From the NCBI GenBank assembly GCA_022750055.1, contig JAKIWL010000003.1, forward strand, positions 243,300-307,299: a stretch of DNA of 64,000 bases. The letters run 5' to 3'. Below are positions 1 to 8,070 of the stretch, in pieces. The position numbers and the translations under genes were made by a program. The notes below the pieces were generated by a model. The model made no database searches. It saw nothing but the letters and a program-made list of their open reading frames with translations, and was not told where the DNA came from. The first letter of the stretch is position 1. Every line of letters starts with the position of its first letter. Source of the DNA: Thermoplasmata archaeon (GTDB taxonomy: Archaea > Thermoplasmatota > Thermoplasmata > Lutacidiplasmatales > UBA184).

Positions 1-134
1 TAGGACGGTCCGTGTCCGCACTCTTCCTCTCCTTCTCCCATGTGTTCTCGTTCCCGGTCGCCTTGCGACCGAGTATCCTATCGGAAGGAGAGGGATATTG
101 AGCGAAGAACGGGGGACCCGGTCACGGGTCCGGG

Positions 135-716
135 CTAGTTCGCGAGATTCGGACGCTCGTCGCGGGAGAACCGGGTCAGGTCTTCGTCGGACGGGGTCCG
201 GGGGGTGTCGCGCACCGAGTCCAGGGCGCGGGCGAGGAGCGCATAGGCCGCGTCGTCCGCCTCGGGGCTCGTGGAATCGGCATCAGCGAGTACGCGAAGC
301 GTGCCCCGCCGGACCGAGAGCATCGCGTGCTCCGAGGTCGTCCCCAGGGTCCATACAAGCCACGGATCCCCGGGATGTTCGTAAACCCCAAGCCATCGGA
401 GCGGACCGAGCCAGCGACCGGCGAGGCGGCCGAGCAGGTCGTGGGCCGATACGTTCGGCGGCAACCGCACCGACGCGACCGTCCGTGCCCGAGGGGGCCC
501 CGAGGCAGCCCGCGGGGGCACCGGTTCCCGGAGCGCATACCCATTCTCGGATCGGAGGACCATGCCCTCACGCTCCAGCCGTCGGAGGGCGCGGACGAGA
601 GACTCCGGGTGGACCTTCAGAGTTCGTCGTAGCCCGTTGAACGCGAGCGTCCCCGAATTGCTGGCCAGCGCGCCGAGGACCCGTTCGTCCACCCGGGCAT
701 GAGGGCCGACCTCCAT
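135..716 (-). CDS. Winged-helix DNA-binding protein, 193 aa
   Basis: The track ORF extends upstream to 1115, but the protein-like part begins at the ATG at 716 (MEVGPHARVDERVLGAL). The residues upstream are Pro/Arg-rich and read as shadow of the methyltransferase gene. Residues about 8-65 look like a winged helix-turn-helix: RVLGALASNSGTLAFN, then a recognition-type helix and wing ending GMVLRSENGYALRE. The C-terminal about 120 residues form an unrecognised alpha/beta domain. I infer a transcription regulator or other DNA-binding protein; the ligand and targets are unknown. It stands alone, with a methyltransferase upstream on the same strand. Other possibilities include a domain of a larger archaeal regulator family. 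Confidence 0.7.
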   Translation of the reverse strand: MEVGPHARVDERVLGALASNSGTLAFNGLRRTLKVHPESLVRALRRLEREGMVLRSENGYALREPVPPRAASGPPRARTVASVRLPPNVSAHDLLGRLAGRWLGPLRWLGVYEHPGDPWLVWTLGTTSEHAMLSVRRGTLRVLADADSTSPEADDAAYALLARALDSVRDTPRTPSDEDLTRFSRDERPNLAN

Positions 717-835
717 GTCCCAGTCCTTCACGGACCCGGAATCGACGAGGACGGGTATAGACGCGTGGTTACCCGGACGTAGCCAAGTAGAGGGGCCGAT
801 CGAGAGGGGGTGCCGGGGTGAAGGCGAACCCGGGG

Positions 836-1480
836 CTACCTCGGGGGCGGCTGTCGGATCGCGCGCCGCTCGAGCAGGGCGCCATAGGCTGGGATCCGCC
901 CCCACCGGCCTCCCAGGAACTCGGTCCGCAGGAACTGGAACCGTTCCTCGAAGACCCCAGTCACCTCCGACACGGACGGCCGGTGGGACGGTCCGAGCGG
1001 GCGGGTGTATTCGCGTGCGACCCACGCGAGGGCGAGGCGACCCCCCGGTCGAAGGACCCGAGCGAGCTCCGACACGTAACGGGTACGGGATCGGATCGGG
1101 AGGGTGTGGAAGCAACCCACGTCGATGGCCCCCGCGAAGCGCGAGCGAGGGTACGGGAGGGCGAGCGCGTCGGCGACGCGGAAATCAGCCCGAGTCCGGA
1201 GGCGGCGAGCCCGTCCGGCCGCGGCCGAAATGGCCGAAGGGGCCACGTCGATCCCGCTCACTCGATATCCGGATCGGGCGAGGAACAGGGAGTTGGTCCC
1301 GGCTCCGCATCCGACGTCGAGGACCCGGCCCCCGTCGGCAAGCCAGTGTTGCGAGACCGATCGCCGGATCCACTCGAACGGTCGGGAAGAAAACCATGGG
1401 AGTTGCCGATAGGGAGTTTGTTCGTAGACCTGCCGCCACCGACGACGGGCCGGTTCGGGCAACCCTCGACGCCGGACCAT
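836..1480 (-). CDS. Class I SAM-dependent methyltransferase, 214 aa
   Basis: The SAM-binding motif I, RVLDVGCGAGTNSLFLA, is at about residues 52-68, followed by an acidic residue ending strand beta 2 (VSGIDVAP). A motif IV-like AIDVGCFHTLP and the typical ARVLRPGGRLAL follow. The layout is that of the Methyltransf_11/25 and TehB-like superfamily, which methylates small molecules or oxyanions. The cysteine and histidine after motif IV recall tellurite or thiopurine methyltransferase-like proteins, but the substrate cannot be read from sequence. The N-terminal helix RWRQVYEQTPYRQLPWF is typical of this group. It is probably monocistronic. A weak TATA-like CTTAAG lies about 40 nt upstream on the minus strand. 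Confidence 0.85.
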   Translation of the reverse strand: MVRRRGLPEPARRRWRQVYEQTPYRQLPWFSSRPFEWIRRSVSQHWLADGGRVLDVGCGAGTNSLFLARSGYRVSGIDVAPSAISAAAGRARRLRTRADFRVADALALPYPRSRFAGAIDVGCFHTLPIRSRTRYVSELARVLRPGGRLALAWVAREYTRPLGPSHRPSVSEVTGVFEERFQFLRTEFLGGRWGRIPAYGALLERRAIRQPPPR

Positions 1481-1659
1481 CCCTGCACCCCCAAACGCCG
1501 TCGGGTCGACGACGGCTCCTTCGCCTTAAGCCTTCGTTCTCCGAAGGCGGGACGTCGGTCCGACGACCGGGCGGAAGGGGCCCGCCCGGCGTAGCTACGG
1601 TACTCGACCGGCCCGGGGGTGCGGTCCACCCGGGCGGGTATCGCCTGTCCCGCTCACAG

Positions 1660-1668
1660 TTTATTATA
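1660..1668 (+). promoter_or_regulatory. TATA box (Box A) for the 76-aa ORF
   Basis: TTTATTATA stands out from GC-rich surroundings and lies 22-30 nt before the ATG at 1690. This is the spacing expected for a leaderless archaeal transcript. Confidence 0.6.
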
Positions 1669-1689
1669 GGGGTGACACTCGCATCGTCC

Positions 1690-1920
1690 ATGCCCGACAC
1701 CTCCTCCAAAAGCTCGACCGCTCAGGCCCCCGATTCGGCGATCGCCCAGATCGTTCAGATGAATCCACGACGCGTCACGGTCACGCTCACTCTGCCGGTC
1801 TCCGGCGGGGAAGGCCGACCCACGGTCACTCTCGAATGGTCCCGGGAAGACACGACGATGCCCCTCAGTGACCTCCTACTGCGGATCGAATCTTACGTGA
1901 GCCGTTTCGGCAGCAAGTAG
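1690..1920 (+). CDS. Small hypothetical protein, 76 aa
   Basis: The track reports a 401-aa ORF from 715, but most of that is antisense to the methyltransferase gene. I place the start at the ATG at 1690 because a clear TATA element sits about 25 nt upstream and the protein composition becomes normal from here (MPDTSSKSSTAQAPDSAIAQ). The C-terminal half has alternating hydrophobic strands (RRVTVTLTLPV, PTVTLEWS) and an amphipathic helix (PLSDLLLRIESYVSRFG), suggesting a small beta-strand/helix fold. There is no signal peptide and no recognised family. Function unknown. Confidence 0.6.
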   Translation: MPDTSSKSSTAQAPDSAIAQIVQMNPRRVTVTLTLPVSGGEGRPTVTLEWSREDTTMPLSDLLLRIESYVSRFGSK

Positions 1921-2020
1921 GATCGGGCCGTCGATCGGTACTGTCAGAAGAGGCTCCTCTCGGGGCGTCACCACTGCGAGCGTTCCGAACGCCGGCGTGC
2001 CGTCGAGCCGCTGCGGGCCT

Positions 2021-2668
2021 CTACGCCCTTACGACCTTCAGGGCCACGTTGTAGTTCCCGAGTGCCCCGGCGATCCGCACCCAAAGCGGCACCCACGCCT
2101 CCAGCCAGACCGCTTCCTTCAGTCCGCCGAGATCGATCACCCCGGTCCATCCGAACGAAGTCAGGATCTCCTTCGTCCTCTTCTTCGCTCCCTCGTCGTC
2201 GCCGCACAGGAGCATATCCGGAGCGCCTTCCTTCGTCTTCGGGTTGACCATTAGGCTGTTCGGGACGACGTTGAAACACTTCACGACCTTGGCACCGGGC
2301 AGCTTGCGCTGGATCCTCTCCGAGAGCGACTGCTTGCCGTCGGTAAAGAGCCCAGGAGGCATCCCTCTCGAGAAATCGAGCGCATTCGTCGTATCGATGA
2401 CCAGCTTCCCGGTAAAGTGCTCCGCCCCGGCGAGCTCGATCGCCGCCTCGACCGCCTGCCCGTTGGTCGCGACGACGAGCACCTCCCCGAACGCGGCGCT
2501 CTGCCCGAAGGTCCCGGTCCTTCCCCGCGCCCCGACCTCCGCTATCCAATCCGTCAGCCCGGAGCTCTCGGGCGTCCGGGAACCGATCATGACGGAATCC
2601 CCGCGGGCCACAAAGCCTCGTCCCAGTGCCTTTCCGACATCTCCGCTTCCGAGTATTCCCACGTTCAT
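2021..2668 (-). CDS. NADPH-dependent F420 reductase-like oxidoreductase, 215 aa
   Basis: An N-terminal Rossmann motif (VGILGSGDVGKALGRGF, residues 3-19) is followed by IGSRTPES after strand beta 2. This is the arrangement in F420H2:NADP+ oxidoreductase (Fno, COG2085), where Ser/Arg/Thr bind the 2'-phosphate of NADP. Other family features are VIDTTNAL at mid-protein and VKCFNVVPNSLMVNP. The length fits the family. The likely role is hydride transfer between NADP(H) and coenzyme F420, or another dinucleotide-dependent reduction. Family assignment is firm; use of F420 is inferred, since no F420 biosynthesis gene is in the window. The ATG at 2668 lies just downstream of an A8 tract on the minus strand. 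Confidence 0.85.
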   Translation of the reverse strand: MNVGILGSGDVGKALGRGFVARGDSVMIGSRTPESSGLTDWIAEVGARGRTGTFGQSAAFGEVLVVATNGQAVEAAIELAGAEHFTGKLVIDTTNALDFSRGMPPGLFTDGKQSLSERIQRKLPGAKVVKCFNVVPNSLMVNPKTKEGAPDMLLCGDDEGAKKRTKEILTSFGWTGVIDLGGLKEAVWLEAWVPLWVRIAGALGNYNVALKVVRA

Positions 2669-2694
2669 CGCTCGACTTCCACGTCCATTTTTTT

Positions 2695-2719
2695 TGATGG
2701 GGGACCGGGACTTGAACCC
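2695..2719 (-). other. tRNA-like T-arm/acceptor 3' fragment
   Basis: On the minus strand, GGGTTCAAGTCCCGG followed by TCCCCCA resembles the T-loop and 3' acceptor of a tRNA. The T-stem pairs only at its inner three positions, and no matching D arm, anticodon arm or 5' acceptor was found within about 200 nt upstream. It could be a tRNA 3'-end remnant of the kind left at integration sites, or a coincidence. Confidence 0.25.
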
Positions 2720-2938
2720 TTGCTTACCCCCGCGCCAGAACGGGCTTGGCGAGAACGACGGGAGCCGAGACGCCCCCCTCTCTTTCCTTGGATCGGCCCT
2801 GAGTCCGGTCCGGCCAGCGCTCCGATGCCCGCAGCCACGAGGGGAGACGCGACTCCTCCCGATCCGGCGGATCCCACGAACCTCCTACTCCGCCATCCTC
2901 ATCCTGCATGGAGCCTTCGTATCGGGGAGGGAGCGCCG

Positions 2939-3487
2939 ATGTCCGACCCATCGAAACTGGCCCCACCGCATCGTTGGCGTCTGCGAACTTCCACGCAAGT
3001 CGAGTGGCGGGGACCCGAATCGGAGCGGTATGTCGACGGAAGCATCGAGATCGACGTTTCGATGACCAAGCGGTACCTCTCGGTCACTCCGGTACCGGTG
3101 GAGTATGTTCCGTCGGCACGCCTCGCCCGGTGGATGCGGTCCCGATCGGGTTTCCGTCTTCTCGGGAGGATCTCCGCGCATATCGTTTGGTCGGCGCTTC
3201 CCTCGGCGGACCCCGACGTCCCCCTCATTTTCGTCGAGATCGCCGATCGCCCATATCTCATCGACGGCCACCACCGGCTCGAGCGCGGACGCCGCCTCGG
3301 CCGTCCGGAATTCCCGGTCGTGGTGATCCGCGATACGGCGATCGTCCAACGGGCGATGAGGGAATCGAGTGCGCCCGTGGTCTACTGGTGGACCTGGTCA
3401 GTGGAGCGCCGGCTCCGGTCCTGGTGGAGAAGGCGAGGGCGAAGGAGCGCGATCCAGTTGCCTTCCGCCCCGTCAAGGTCCGCGTAA
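2939..3487 (+). CDS. ParB/sulfiredoxin-fold domain protein, 182 aa
   Basis: The track ORF starts at 2417, antisense to the reductase gene. The ATG at 2939 (MSDPSKLAPPHRW) is where normal protein sequence begins. At about residues 112-135, PYLIDGHHRLERGRRLGR matches the DGHHRL..A motif of ParB N-terminal/sulfiredoxin-like nuclease or CTPase folds. FVEIADRPYLID just before it is the matching strand. There is no HTH domain of the Spo0J type, and the C-terminus is Arg/Trp-rich. A stand-alone ParB-fold protein could bind nucleotide or DNA; its substrate is unknown. It is not next to parA or an origin-like region. Confidence 0.65.
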   Translation: MSDPSKLAPPHRWRLRTSTQVEWRGPESERYVDGSIEIDVSMTKRYLSVTPVPVEYVPSARLARWMRSRSGFRLLGRISAHIVWSALPSADPDVPLIFVEIADRPYLIDGHHRLERGRRLGRPEFPVVVIRDTAIVQRAMRESSAPVVYWWTWSVERRLRSWWRRRGRRSAIQLPSAPSRSA

Positions 3488-3512
3488 GCCTGGCGCGCGG
3501 GGCTGCGCAACC

Positions 3513-3896
3513 CTACCGGAGCCAACCGGGGGCGCCCGTGTATCGGTAGTGCCCGTCGAGCTCGTGGGCGTACATCTCGTGGTACAACGCATGGTACCGT
3601 TTCAGGTGGTCCACTCCCTGGACCGTGATCCGGACGTCGTAGCCGTGCTCGTCCCCCCGGACGGTCGCGTACCCCTGCTCGACCAGGTAGGCGAGGACCT
3701 TGTCGGTCATGTGCGAATTGGACCGGATCGCATGGAGGATCTCCTCCTTCGAGACCCGCTCGGCGGCGTTCTCGATCCGCGCGGGAGCCTGCTCGAACAG
3801 GTCCGGCTGTTGGAGGTCGAGGTCCAAGGCGTGGAACAGCCGCGCGAGGGCGATGTACGCGTACACACGGTACCCCCGGTAGGGTCGCGCGGTCAC
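3513..3896 (-). CDS. Small winged-helix-like protein, 127 aa
   Basis: Residues about 45-100 form a winged helix: VSKEEILHAIRSNSHMTDKVLAYL, YATVRGDEHGYDVRITVQG, then a C-terminal helix rich in His and Tyr (HLKRYHALYHEMYAHELDGHY). The N-terminal helix YAYIALARLFHALDL may serve dimerisation. I infer a transcription factor or DNA-binding protein. It lies 42 nt downstream of the membrane-protein gene at 3939-4739 on the same strand, so the two may share a transcript. The start is the GTG of the track (MTARPYRGY). Confidence 0.7.
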   Translation of the reverse strand: MTARPYRGYRVYAYIALARLFHALDLDLQQPDLFEQAPARIENAAERVSKEEILHAIRSNSHMTDKVLAYLVEQGYATVRGDEHGYDVRITVQGVDHLKRYHALYHEMYAHELDGHYRYTGAPGWLR

Positions 3897-3938
3897 CGAA
3901 CCCCTCGCTCGCTTCCCTGGAGCCGAACTCGCAAGAAC

Positions 3939-4739
3939 CTACGGGACGCCGAGGACGTGCGGAATGAGGTCGTAGGTCCCGTCCGCCTGTTCGGTCACGA
4001 TCTCGATCGCGACCTTCCCGCCGGGAACCGAGACCGGGTGGCCCACCGCGAAATCGTGGACATCCTCGGAGATCGGCTCGGACTTCGTGCGAACCAGGAG
4101 GGCCCGGGCGACCCGGGCCGGGAGCCACTTGGAGGCCCGGAGCACTTCGTCAGCGAATCTATCCAGGTCGGCCACCGTCGGGGAGTCCGGTCCGAGGCGG
4201 GCGAGCAGGGCGAACCCCGGGTCACCGATTCGCAGCCATCGGTACGCGAGGCCCGTCGGGGAGACGATCGTCAAGTCGAACGTGAGGGGCGGGGTCCCGT
4301 TTCCCAACCGCACCCGGTAACGCAGCGACTCCGGATGTTCGTGCAGGAGCGTCGCCACGCGGGGATTCGACTGAGCGAGGTATCGGACGAGCCGCTGCAT
4401 CGGCGTGCGACCGGCCGGGACGTTCGGGGAGGGCTCGGCATCCTGCAGCAGCTTGATGCGACGATACCGTTCTGCGAACGTCCGGTAGAACCGGTCCGTT
4501 TCGACGAGCAGACTGAGCGCGATGAAACCGAAGACGATCGCCACGAGGGCGAGCACGGCGAAGGCGAGGTTCCCCGAGAGTCCGACGAGCAGGAGGACGA
4601 CCATGATGACCAAATACAGTACGATCACGGTCGCCGTGTAGCGGTACATGCGTCGTATCGTCGGGGCCATCTCGGAGGCCCGGTCGGTGAGCTCGAAGAT
4701 CGACGAGATCGGGTCCTCGATTCCGGAGGGGACGGTCAT
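3939..4739 (-). CDS. Two-helix membrane protein, 266 aa
   Basis: Two adjacent transmembrane helices lie at about residues 35-80 (TATVIVLYLVIMVVLLLVGL and AFAVLALVAIVFGFIALSLL). They are followed by a roughly 180-residue soluble domain with alternating strands and helices (TFDLTIVSPTGLAYRWLRIG, SVPGGKVAIEIVTEQ). No catalytic motif is recognised. A well-placed TATA element supports the ATG at 4739. A winged-helix gene follows 42 nt downstream, suggesting a small regulatory unit in which this protein could be a membrane sensor or partner. That role is speculation. Confidence 0.7.
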   Translation of the reverse strand: MTVPSGIEDPISSIFELTDRASEMAPTIRRMYRYTATVIVLYLVIMVVLLLVGLSGNLAFAVLALVAIVFGFIALSLLVETDRFYRTFAERYRRIKLLQDAEPSPNVPAGRTPMQRLVRYLAQSNPRVATLLHEHPESLRYRVRLGNGTPPLTFDLTIVSPTGLAYRWLRIGDPGFALLARLGPDSPTVADLDRFADEVLRASKWLPARVARALLVRTKSEPISEDVHDFAVGHPVSVPGGKVAIEIVTEQADGTYDLIPHVLGVP

Positions 4740-4760
4740 CGTCGGCGCTCCGTTCCCGGC

Positions 4761-4770
4761 CTACTTAAAA
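4761..4770 (-). promoter_or_regulatory. TATA box for the 266-aa membrane protein
   Basis: Minus-strand TTTTAAGTAG lies 22-31 nt before the ATG at 4739, consistent with a near-leaderless transcript. Confidence 0.55.
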
Positions 4771-4847
4771 CCCCCCGAATGAGTCGGCCGACCTTCTGTT
4801 GAGCCGGAGGGGAAGGTAGCCCACGCGTTGGTCCCCGTGGTGGTCGA

Positions 4848-6401
4848 ATGAACCCTCACGGAACCCCGAAGAGTACCCGACCCGGCCGCGCAGCGACGAC
4901 CCGACCTCGGCTCCCCCTCCCGACCCTCCTGCCTGCGTTCGCTTTGGCGCTCGCCGCCTTCGCGATCCTTCCGGCGGCGGGGGCGGCCCCCCTCGCGACG
5001 GCCCACGCCGTGTCGCCCATGGTCGCCGCTTCCACCGGTGTGTGGGCGTGGGGCGCCTTCGAGAACGCGAGCTACCAGACCGAGGTGTTTGGCGCGTATG
5101 CCGACTCCCTGAACCTGACGAGCGGCAACCTGTCCCACTCCACGGCCGTCGTCGGCGAGTTCGCCGCGGACCGGGCCCTCTATGGCGCCTATACGGTGGT
5201 CAACGCGACCGCTCCGACTCCCTCGACCCGTCAGGTCGAGGTGACGTCGATCGCGATCGCCAACTACAGCGCGATCGTCGAGGTCGTCGGGAACCTGCCT
5301 GCGACCGGGACCTACGCGCCGGGAGCCTCCGTCCCCCTCGTCAACGTCACGGGGGTCTACTACGCCTCGATCGTCGACGTGAGCGCGTACGTCGCGTTCA
5401 CGAACTACACGCTATCGAACGGGACCCTCGCCTTGGCGAACGAACACGTCGAGGTGTGGAATGCCGCCAACGAGACGGTCATCCTCTACCACTGGCCCGG
5501 TTACACCAACGATGCCAACGGATCCACCACGGTGACGTCCACCACGGCGGGCGCCATCGCACTCGCGTGGGTCGCGGAGTCGTTCTCCGCCTCGTTCACA
5601 CCCGCGGTCCCGATCGCCGAGGCGCCGCTGTCCGTCGGGGAGACCTGGCACGCGAACACCACCGCGACGATCGTCGGATGGGCGGCGGACGCGTCGGCGA
5701 GCGCCTACCAGAACGGGAAGACGAACACGAGCGCCAGCAACTCCGGCGGATGGTCGCTCAACACCACCGTGGCACTGGGGTTCTCCTTCGCGGTCGTCGG
5801 CACCCAGAACGTGGTTTTCCCCAATGGGACGACAGGGACGGGCTACACGATCGTCTCGACGGAAAACGGGACGGGCACCTCGGCCTACACCCTCTGGGAT
5901 GGCCTCGCGGTCCTACCGGCGGGCCAAGTCCCCTCCACCCCGCCGTCGGCCCCCGCGGCCGCCTCGGCCGTGAGCCGCGATGCGCCGGTCGGCGTCGCGT
6001 CCTCGACGAGCTCACAGGCGGTGGTTTCCGCTTCGGGGTTCCCGGTCGCGACCAACTCGCGCGTTTCGGCGGGGGCGACCCTGCTGACGGCGCCGCTCAG
6101 TCCGGGCCAGGCCCGCGTTGCGATCCAGGGCACCGTGACTCCGAGCGCCCCCAAGCAGGCCGTCGCACCGGTCGTCCACGGCCCGCCGACGCTCGCCGGC
6201 ACGACCCCGGTCCAGACCACGCCGACCCCCGGTACGAAGCCGACCCCGCCCACCCCCACTCCGTCGAAGAACGCGACGCCCGCGCCGTCCACGAAGGGCC
6301 ACTCAAGTCCGCTCAGCCCCTGGATCCTCGGGGCGGGCGTGGTGGGCATCGCCCTCGTGTTTCTCGGGGTCGAGCTCGCCCTTCGACGCCGGACCGCCTG
6401 A
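4848..6401 (+). CDS. Exported, membrane-anchored surface protein, 517 aa
   Basis: An N-terminal hydrophobic segment (LPAFALALAAFAILPAAGAA, about residues 25-45) reads as a signal peptide. The body is rich in Asn, Thr, Ser and Val with many N-glycosylation sequons (NAS, NLT, NGT). A Pro/Thr stalk (TPVQTTPTPGTKPTPP and following) precedes a C-terminal helix (WILGAGVVGIALVFLGVELAL) and a short basic tail, the usual plan of an archaeal surface protein anchored at the C-terminus. No enzymatic motif is visible. It is probably part of the cell envelope. The ATG at 4848 is preceded by GC-rich DNA without a strong TATA box. Confidence 0.8.
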   Translation: MNPHGTPKSTRPGRAATTRPRLPLPTLLPAFALALAAFAILPAAGAAPLATAHAVSPMVAASTGVWAWGAFENASYQTEVFGAYADSLNLTSGNLSHSTAVVGEFAADRALYGAYTVVNATAPTPSTRQVEVTSIAIANYSAIVEVVGNLPATGTYAPGASVPLVNVTGVYYASIVDVSAYVAFTNYTLSNGTLALANEHVEVWNAANETVILYHWPGYTNDANGSTTVTSTTAGAIALAWVAESFSASFTPAVPIAEAPLSVGETWHANTTATIVGWAADASASAYQNGKTNTSASNSGGWSLNTTVALGFSFAVVGTQNVVFPNGTTGTGYTIVSTENGTGTSAYTLWDGLAVLPAGQVPSTPPSAPAAASAVSRDAPVGVASSTSSQAVVSASGFPVATNSRVSAGATLLTAPLSPGQARVAIQGTVTPSAPKQAVAPVVHGPPTLAGTTPVQTTPTPGTKPTPPTPTPSKNATPAPSTKGHSSPLSPWILGAGVVGIALVFLGVELALRRRTA

Positions 6402-6572
6402 GACCGAGCCATCGTCCGTCCAACCTCTTCCGCCCCGGGGGACCCCCCCGGGGCCGTCGTCGATCGGTTTCCCCCTGCCGTGGCGGGGTCGGCCGTGCCG
6501 ACGCCGCGTAGGAACCCGGACCTCCGACCGCGAGGGCGTTCCGATTTCAGCGATCCGGAGCCCAGAGGACGG

Positions 6573-6580
6573 ACTTAAGA
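6573..6580 (+). promoter_or_regulatory. TATA box for the universal stress protein gene
   Basis: ACTTAAGA lies 32-39 nt upstream of the TTG start at 6612 in otherwise GC-rich DNA. Confidence 0.45.
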
Positions 6581-6611
6581 CCGGGTCGCATTCCCGCACC
6601 CGAGGGGCCGG

Positions 6612-7055
6612 TTGTTCGACAAGATCCTGGTGGCGTACGATGGCCGAAGCCAGAGCCAGTACGCCCTCAAGACCGCGACCGAAGTAGCCCTGCGATTCGG
6701 CTCGACCCTGACGATCGCGACCGTCAGCGCGGGCCCGAGCGATTCCTCCGACCCGGAGCTCGCCCGTCTGGTACCGGTCAGCGAAGACGAGCGACCCCTC
6801 GGCTCCCTCCTGGAGGAAGGTCGGGCCCAGGCGATCGAAAAGGGCGTACGATCGGTCGAGGTGGTATTCCTTCGCGGCGAGGCGACGCCCGCGATCGTGC
6901 GGTACTTGACCCAGTCTCCCCACGACCTGCTCGTCGTCGGGACGCGGGGTCTCCCTAGGGCGCACCGGATCCTGCTCGGAAGCGTCTCCGCCTCCCTGGT
7001 GAACGCCGCGCCGTGCACGACCCTGGTCGTTCGGCCCCCGCGCCGGCGCGCCTGA
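6612..7055 (+). CDS. Universal stress protein (UspA family), 147 aa
   Basis: The protein is a single Usp domain: KILVAYDGRSQSQYALKTA at the N-terminus and the ATP-binding signature VVGTRGLPRAHRILLGSVS near the C-terminus (G-2x-G-9x-G-S), then CTTLVVR. The length is typical. The start is TTG at 6612; the family normally begins just before KILVAYDGS, so no upstream extension is needed. Such proteins bind ATP and form dimers in stress responses. The next gene is a polyphosphate kinase 2, which would suit a starvation or phosphate-stress role, but the two genes are separated by 99 nt with a possible own promoter. Confidence 0.9.
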   Translation: MFDKILVAYDGRSQSQYALKTATEVALRFGSTLTIATVSAGPSDSSDPELARLVPVSEDERPLGSLLEEGRAQAIEKGVRSVEVVFLRGEATPAIVRYLTQSPHDLLVVGTRGLPRAHRILLGSVSASLVNAAPCTTLVVRPPRRRA

Positions 7056-7154
7056 CCGCCCCGGACTTCACGGCCTTGGGCCGGGCCCCCTATCAAGGGC
7101 TTCGACTCTTCACCCCTCGGGCCGCGGGCGAAACCGGCCCCACCCGAGCGGGCA

Positions 7155-8006
7155 GTGAAGCGATACCGGGTCGAACCGCAGGAGAAGGTCGACCTCGAGA
7201 AGTGGGGTCCGGCCGACGTCTCGGGTGTAGACGGCTCGCAGGAAAAGGCCGAACGAGATTCGGCCCGCTGGACCCGCCAGCTCGAGCGCCTCCAGGAGGT
7301 GCTACACGCCGAGCACCGCCACGCGATCCTCGTCGTGCTACAGGGAATGGACGCGGCCGGTAAGGACGGAACGATCCGTCGGGTCTTCGAAGGGGTCAAT
7401 CCCCAGGGAGTCCGGGTGGTCGGGTTCAAGCAACCGACCCCTCTCGAGCGCGACCACGATTTTCTATGGCGCGTGCACGCCGTCCTCCCGGCCCTCGGAG
7501 AGATGGTGATCTTCAACCGCAGCCACTACGAGGACGTCCTCGCGGCCCGGATCCACAAGCTCGCCCCCAAGAAGGTGATCCGGCATCGGTTCGATGAGAT
7601 CAACGAGTTTGAGCGGACCCTGACCGACGAAGGCACGACGATCCTGAAGTTCTTCCTCCACATCTCCTCGGGCGAGCAGATCCGCCGCCTCCGGGACCGA
7701 TTGACGGACCCCGCGAAACGCTGGAAGTTCAGTGGGACCGACCTCGCTGAGCGACGATTCTGGGAGAAGTATCAGAAGGCGTACGAAGAGGTCCTCGAGC
7801 GGACGAGCACCTCCTGGGCACCCTGGTTCGTTGTTCCGTCGAACTCGAAATGGTACCGGGATTGGGTCGTTTCCGGGACGATCGTCCGGGCCCTCGAGGG
7901 CCTCGGCATGCACGTACCCGGGCTCTCCGACGAGGCGCGAGAGTCCTTGAAGGGGGAGCCCTGGGCGGCGGCGGCCCTGCGGCGCCAGGCGACGGAACCG
8001 CGATAG
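7155..8006 (+). CDS. ppk2: Polyphosphate kinase 2 family protein, 283 aa
   Basis: The Walker A-type motif QGMDAAGKDGTIRRVFEGVN is at about residues 63-82. The FNRSHYEDVLAARI segment replaces the usual FDRSWYNR. The lid-region RRLRDRLTDPAKRWKFSGTDL matches PPK2 of the polyphosphate:nucleotide phosphotransferase (PPK2-III/AMP-phosphotransferase-like) branch. These enzymes transfer phosphate between polyphosphate and nucleotides in the cytosol. Nucleotide preference cannot be read reliably. The start is GTG at 7155 (MKRYRVEP). It follows a stress-protein gene, and the genome also carries a Pst transporter in this window, which is consistent with polyphosphate storage. Confidence 0.88.
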   Translation: MKRYRVEPQEKVDLEKWGPADVSGVDGSQEKAERDSARWTRQLERLQEVLHAEHRHAILVVLQGMDAAGKDGTIRRVFEGVNPQGVRVVGFKQPTPLERDHDFLWRVHAVLPALGEMVIFNRSHYEDVLAARIHKLAPKKVIRHRFDEINEFERTLTDEGTTILKFFLHISSGEQIRRLRDRLTDPAKRWKFSGTDLAERRFWEKYQKAYEEVLERTSTSWAPWFVVPSNSKWYRDWVVSGTIVRALEGLGMHVPGLSDEARESLKGEPWAAAALRRQATEPR

Positions 8007-8038
8007 AGGACTGCCCCGGGCGGCCCGGGTTGAGGAGG

Positions 8039-8048
8039 TTCTATATGC
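8039..8048 (+). promoter_or_regulatory. TATA box for the 819-aa exported protein
   Basis: TTCTATATGC lies 23-32 nt upstream of the ATG at 8071. Confidence 0.6.
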
Positions 8049-8070
8049 GCCCCGCCCCCGTTTATTCACG

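Noticed and set aside
3369-4802. 477-aa plus-strand ORF
   Set aside because: Antisense to the winged-helix and membrane-protein genes; charged, repetitive, no family features.
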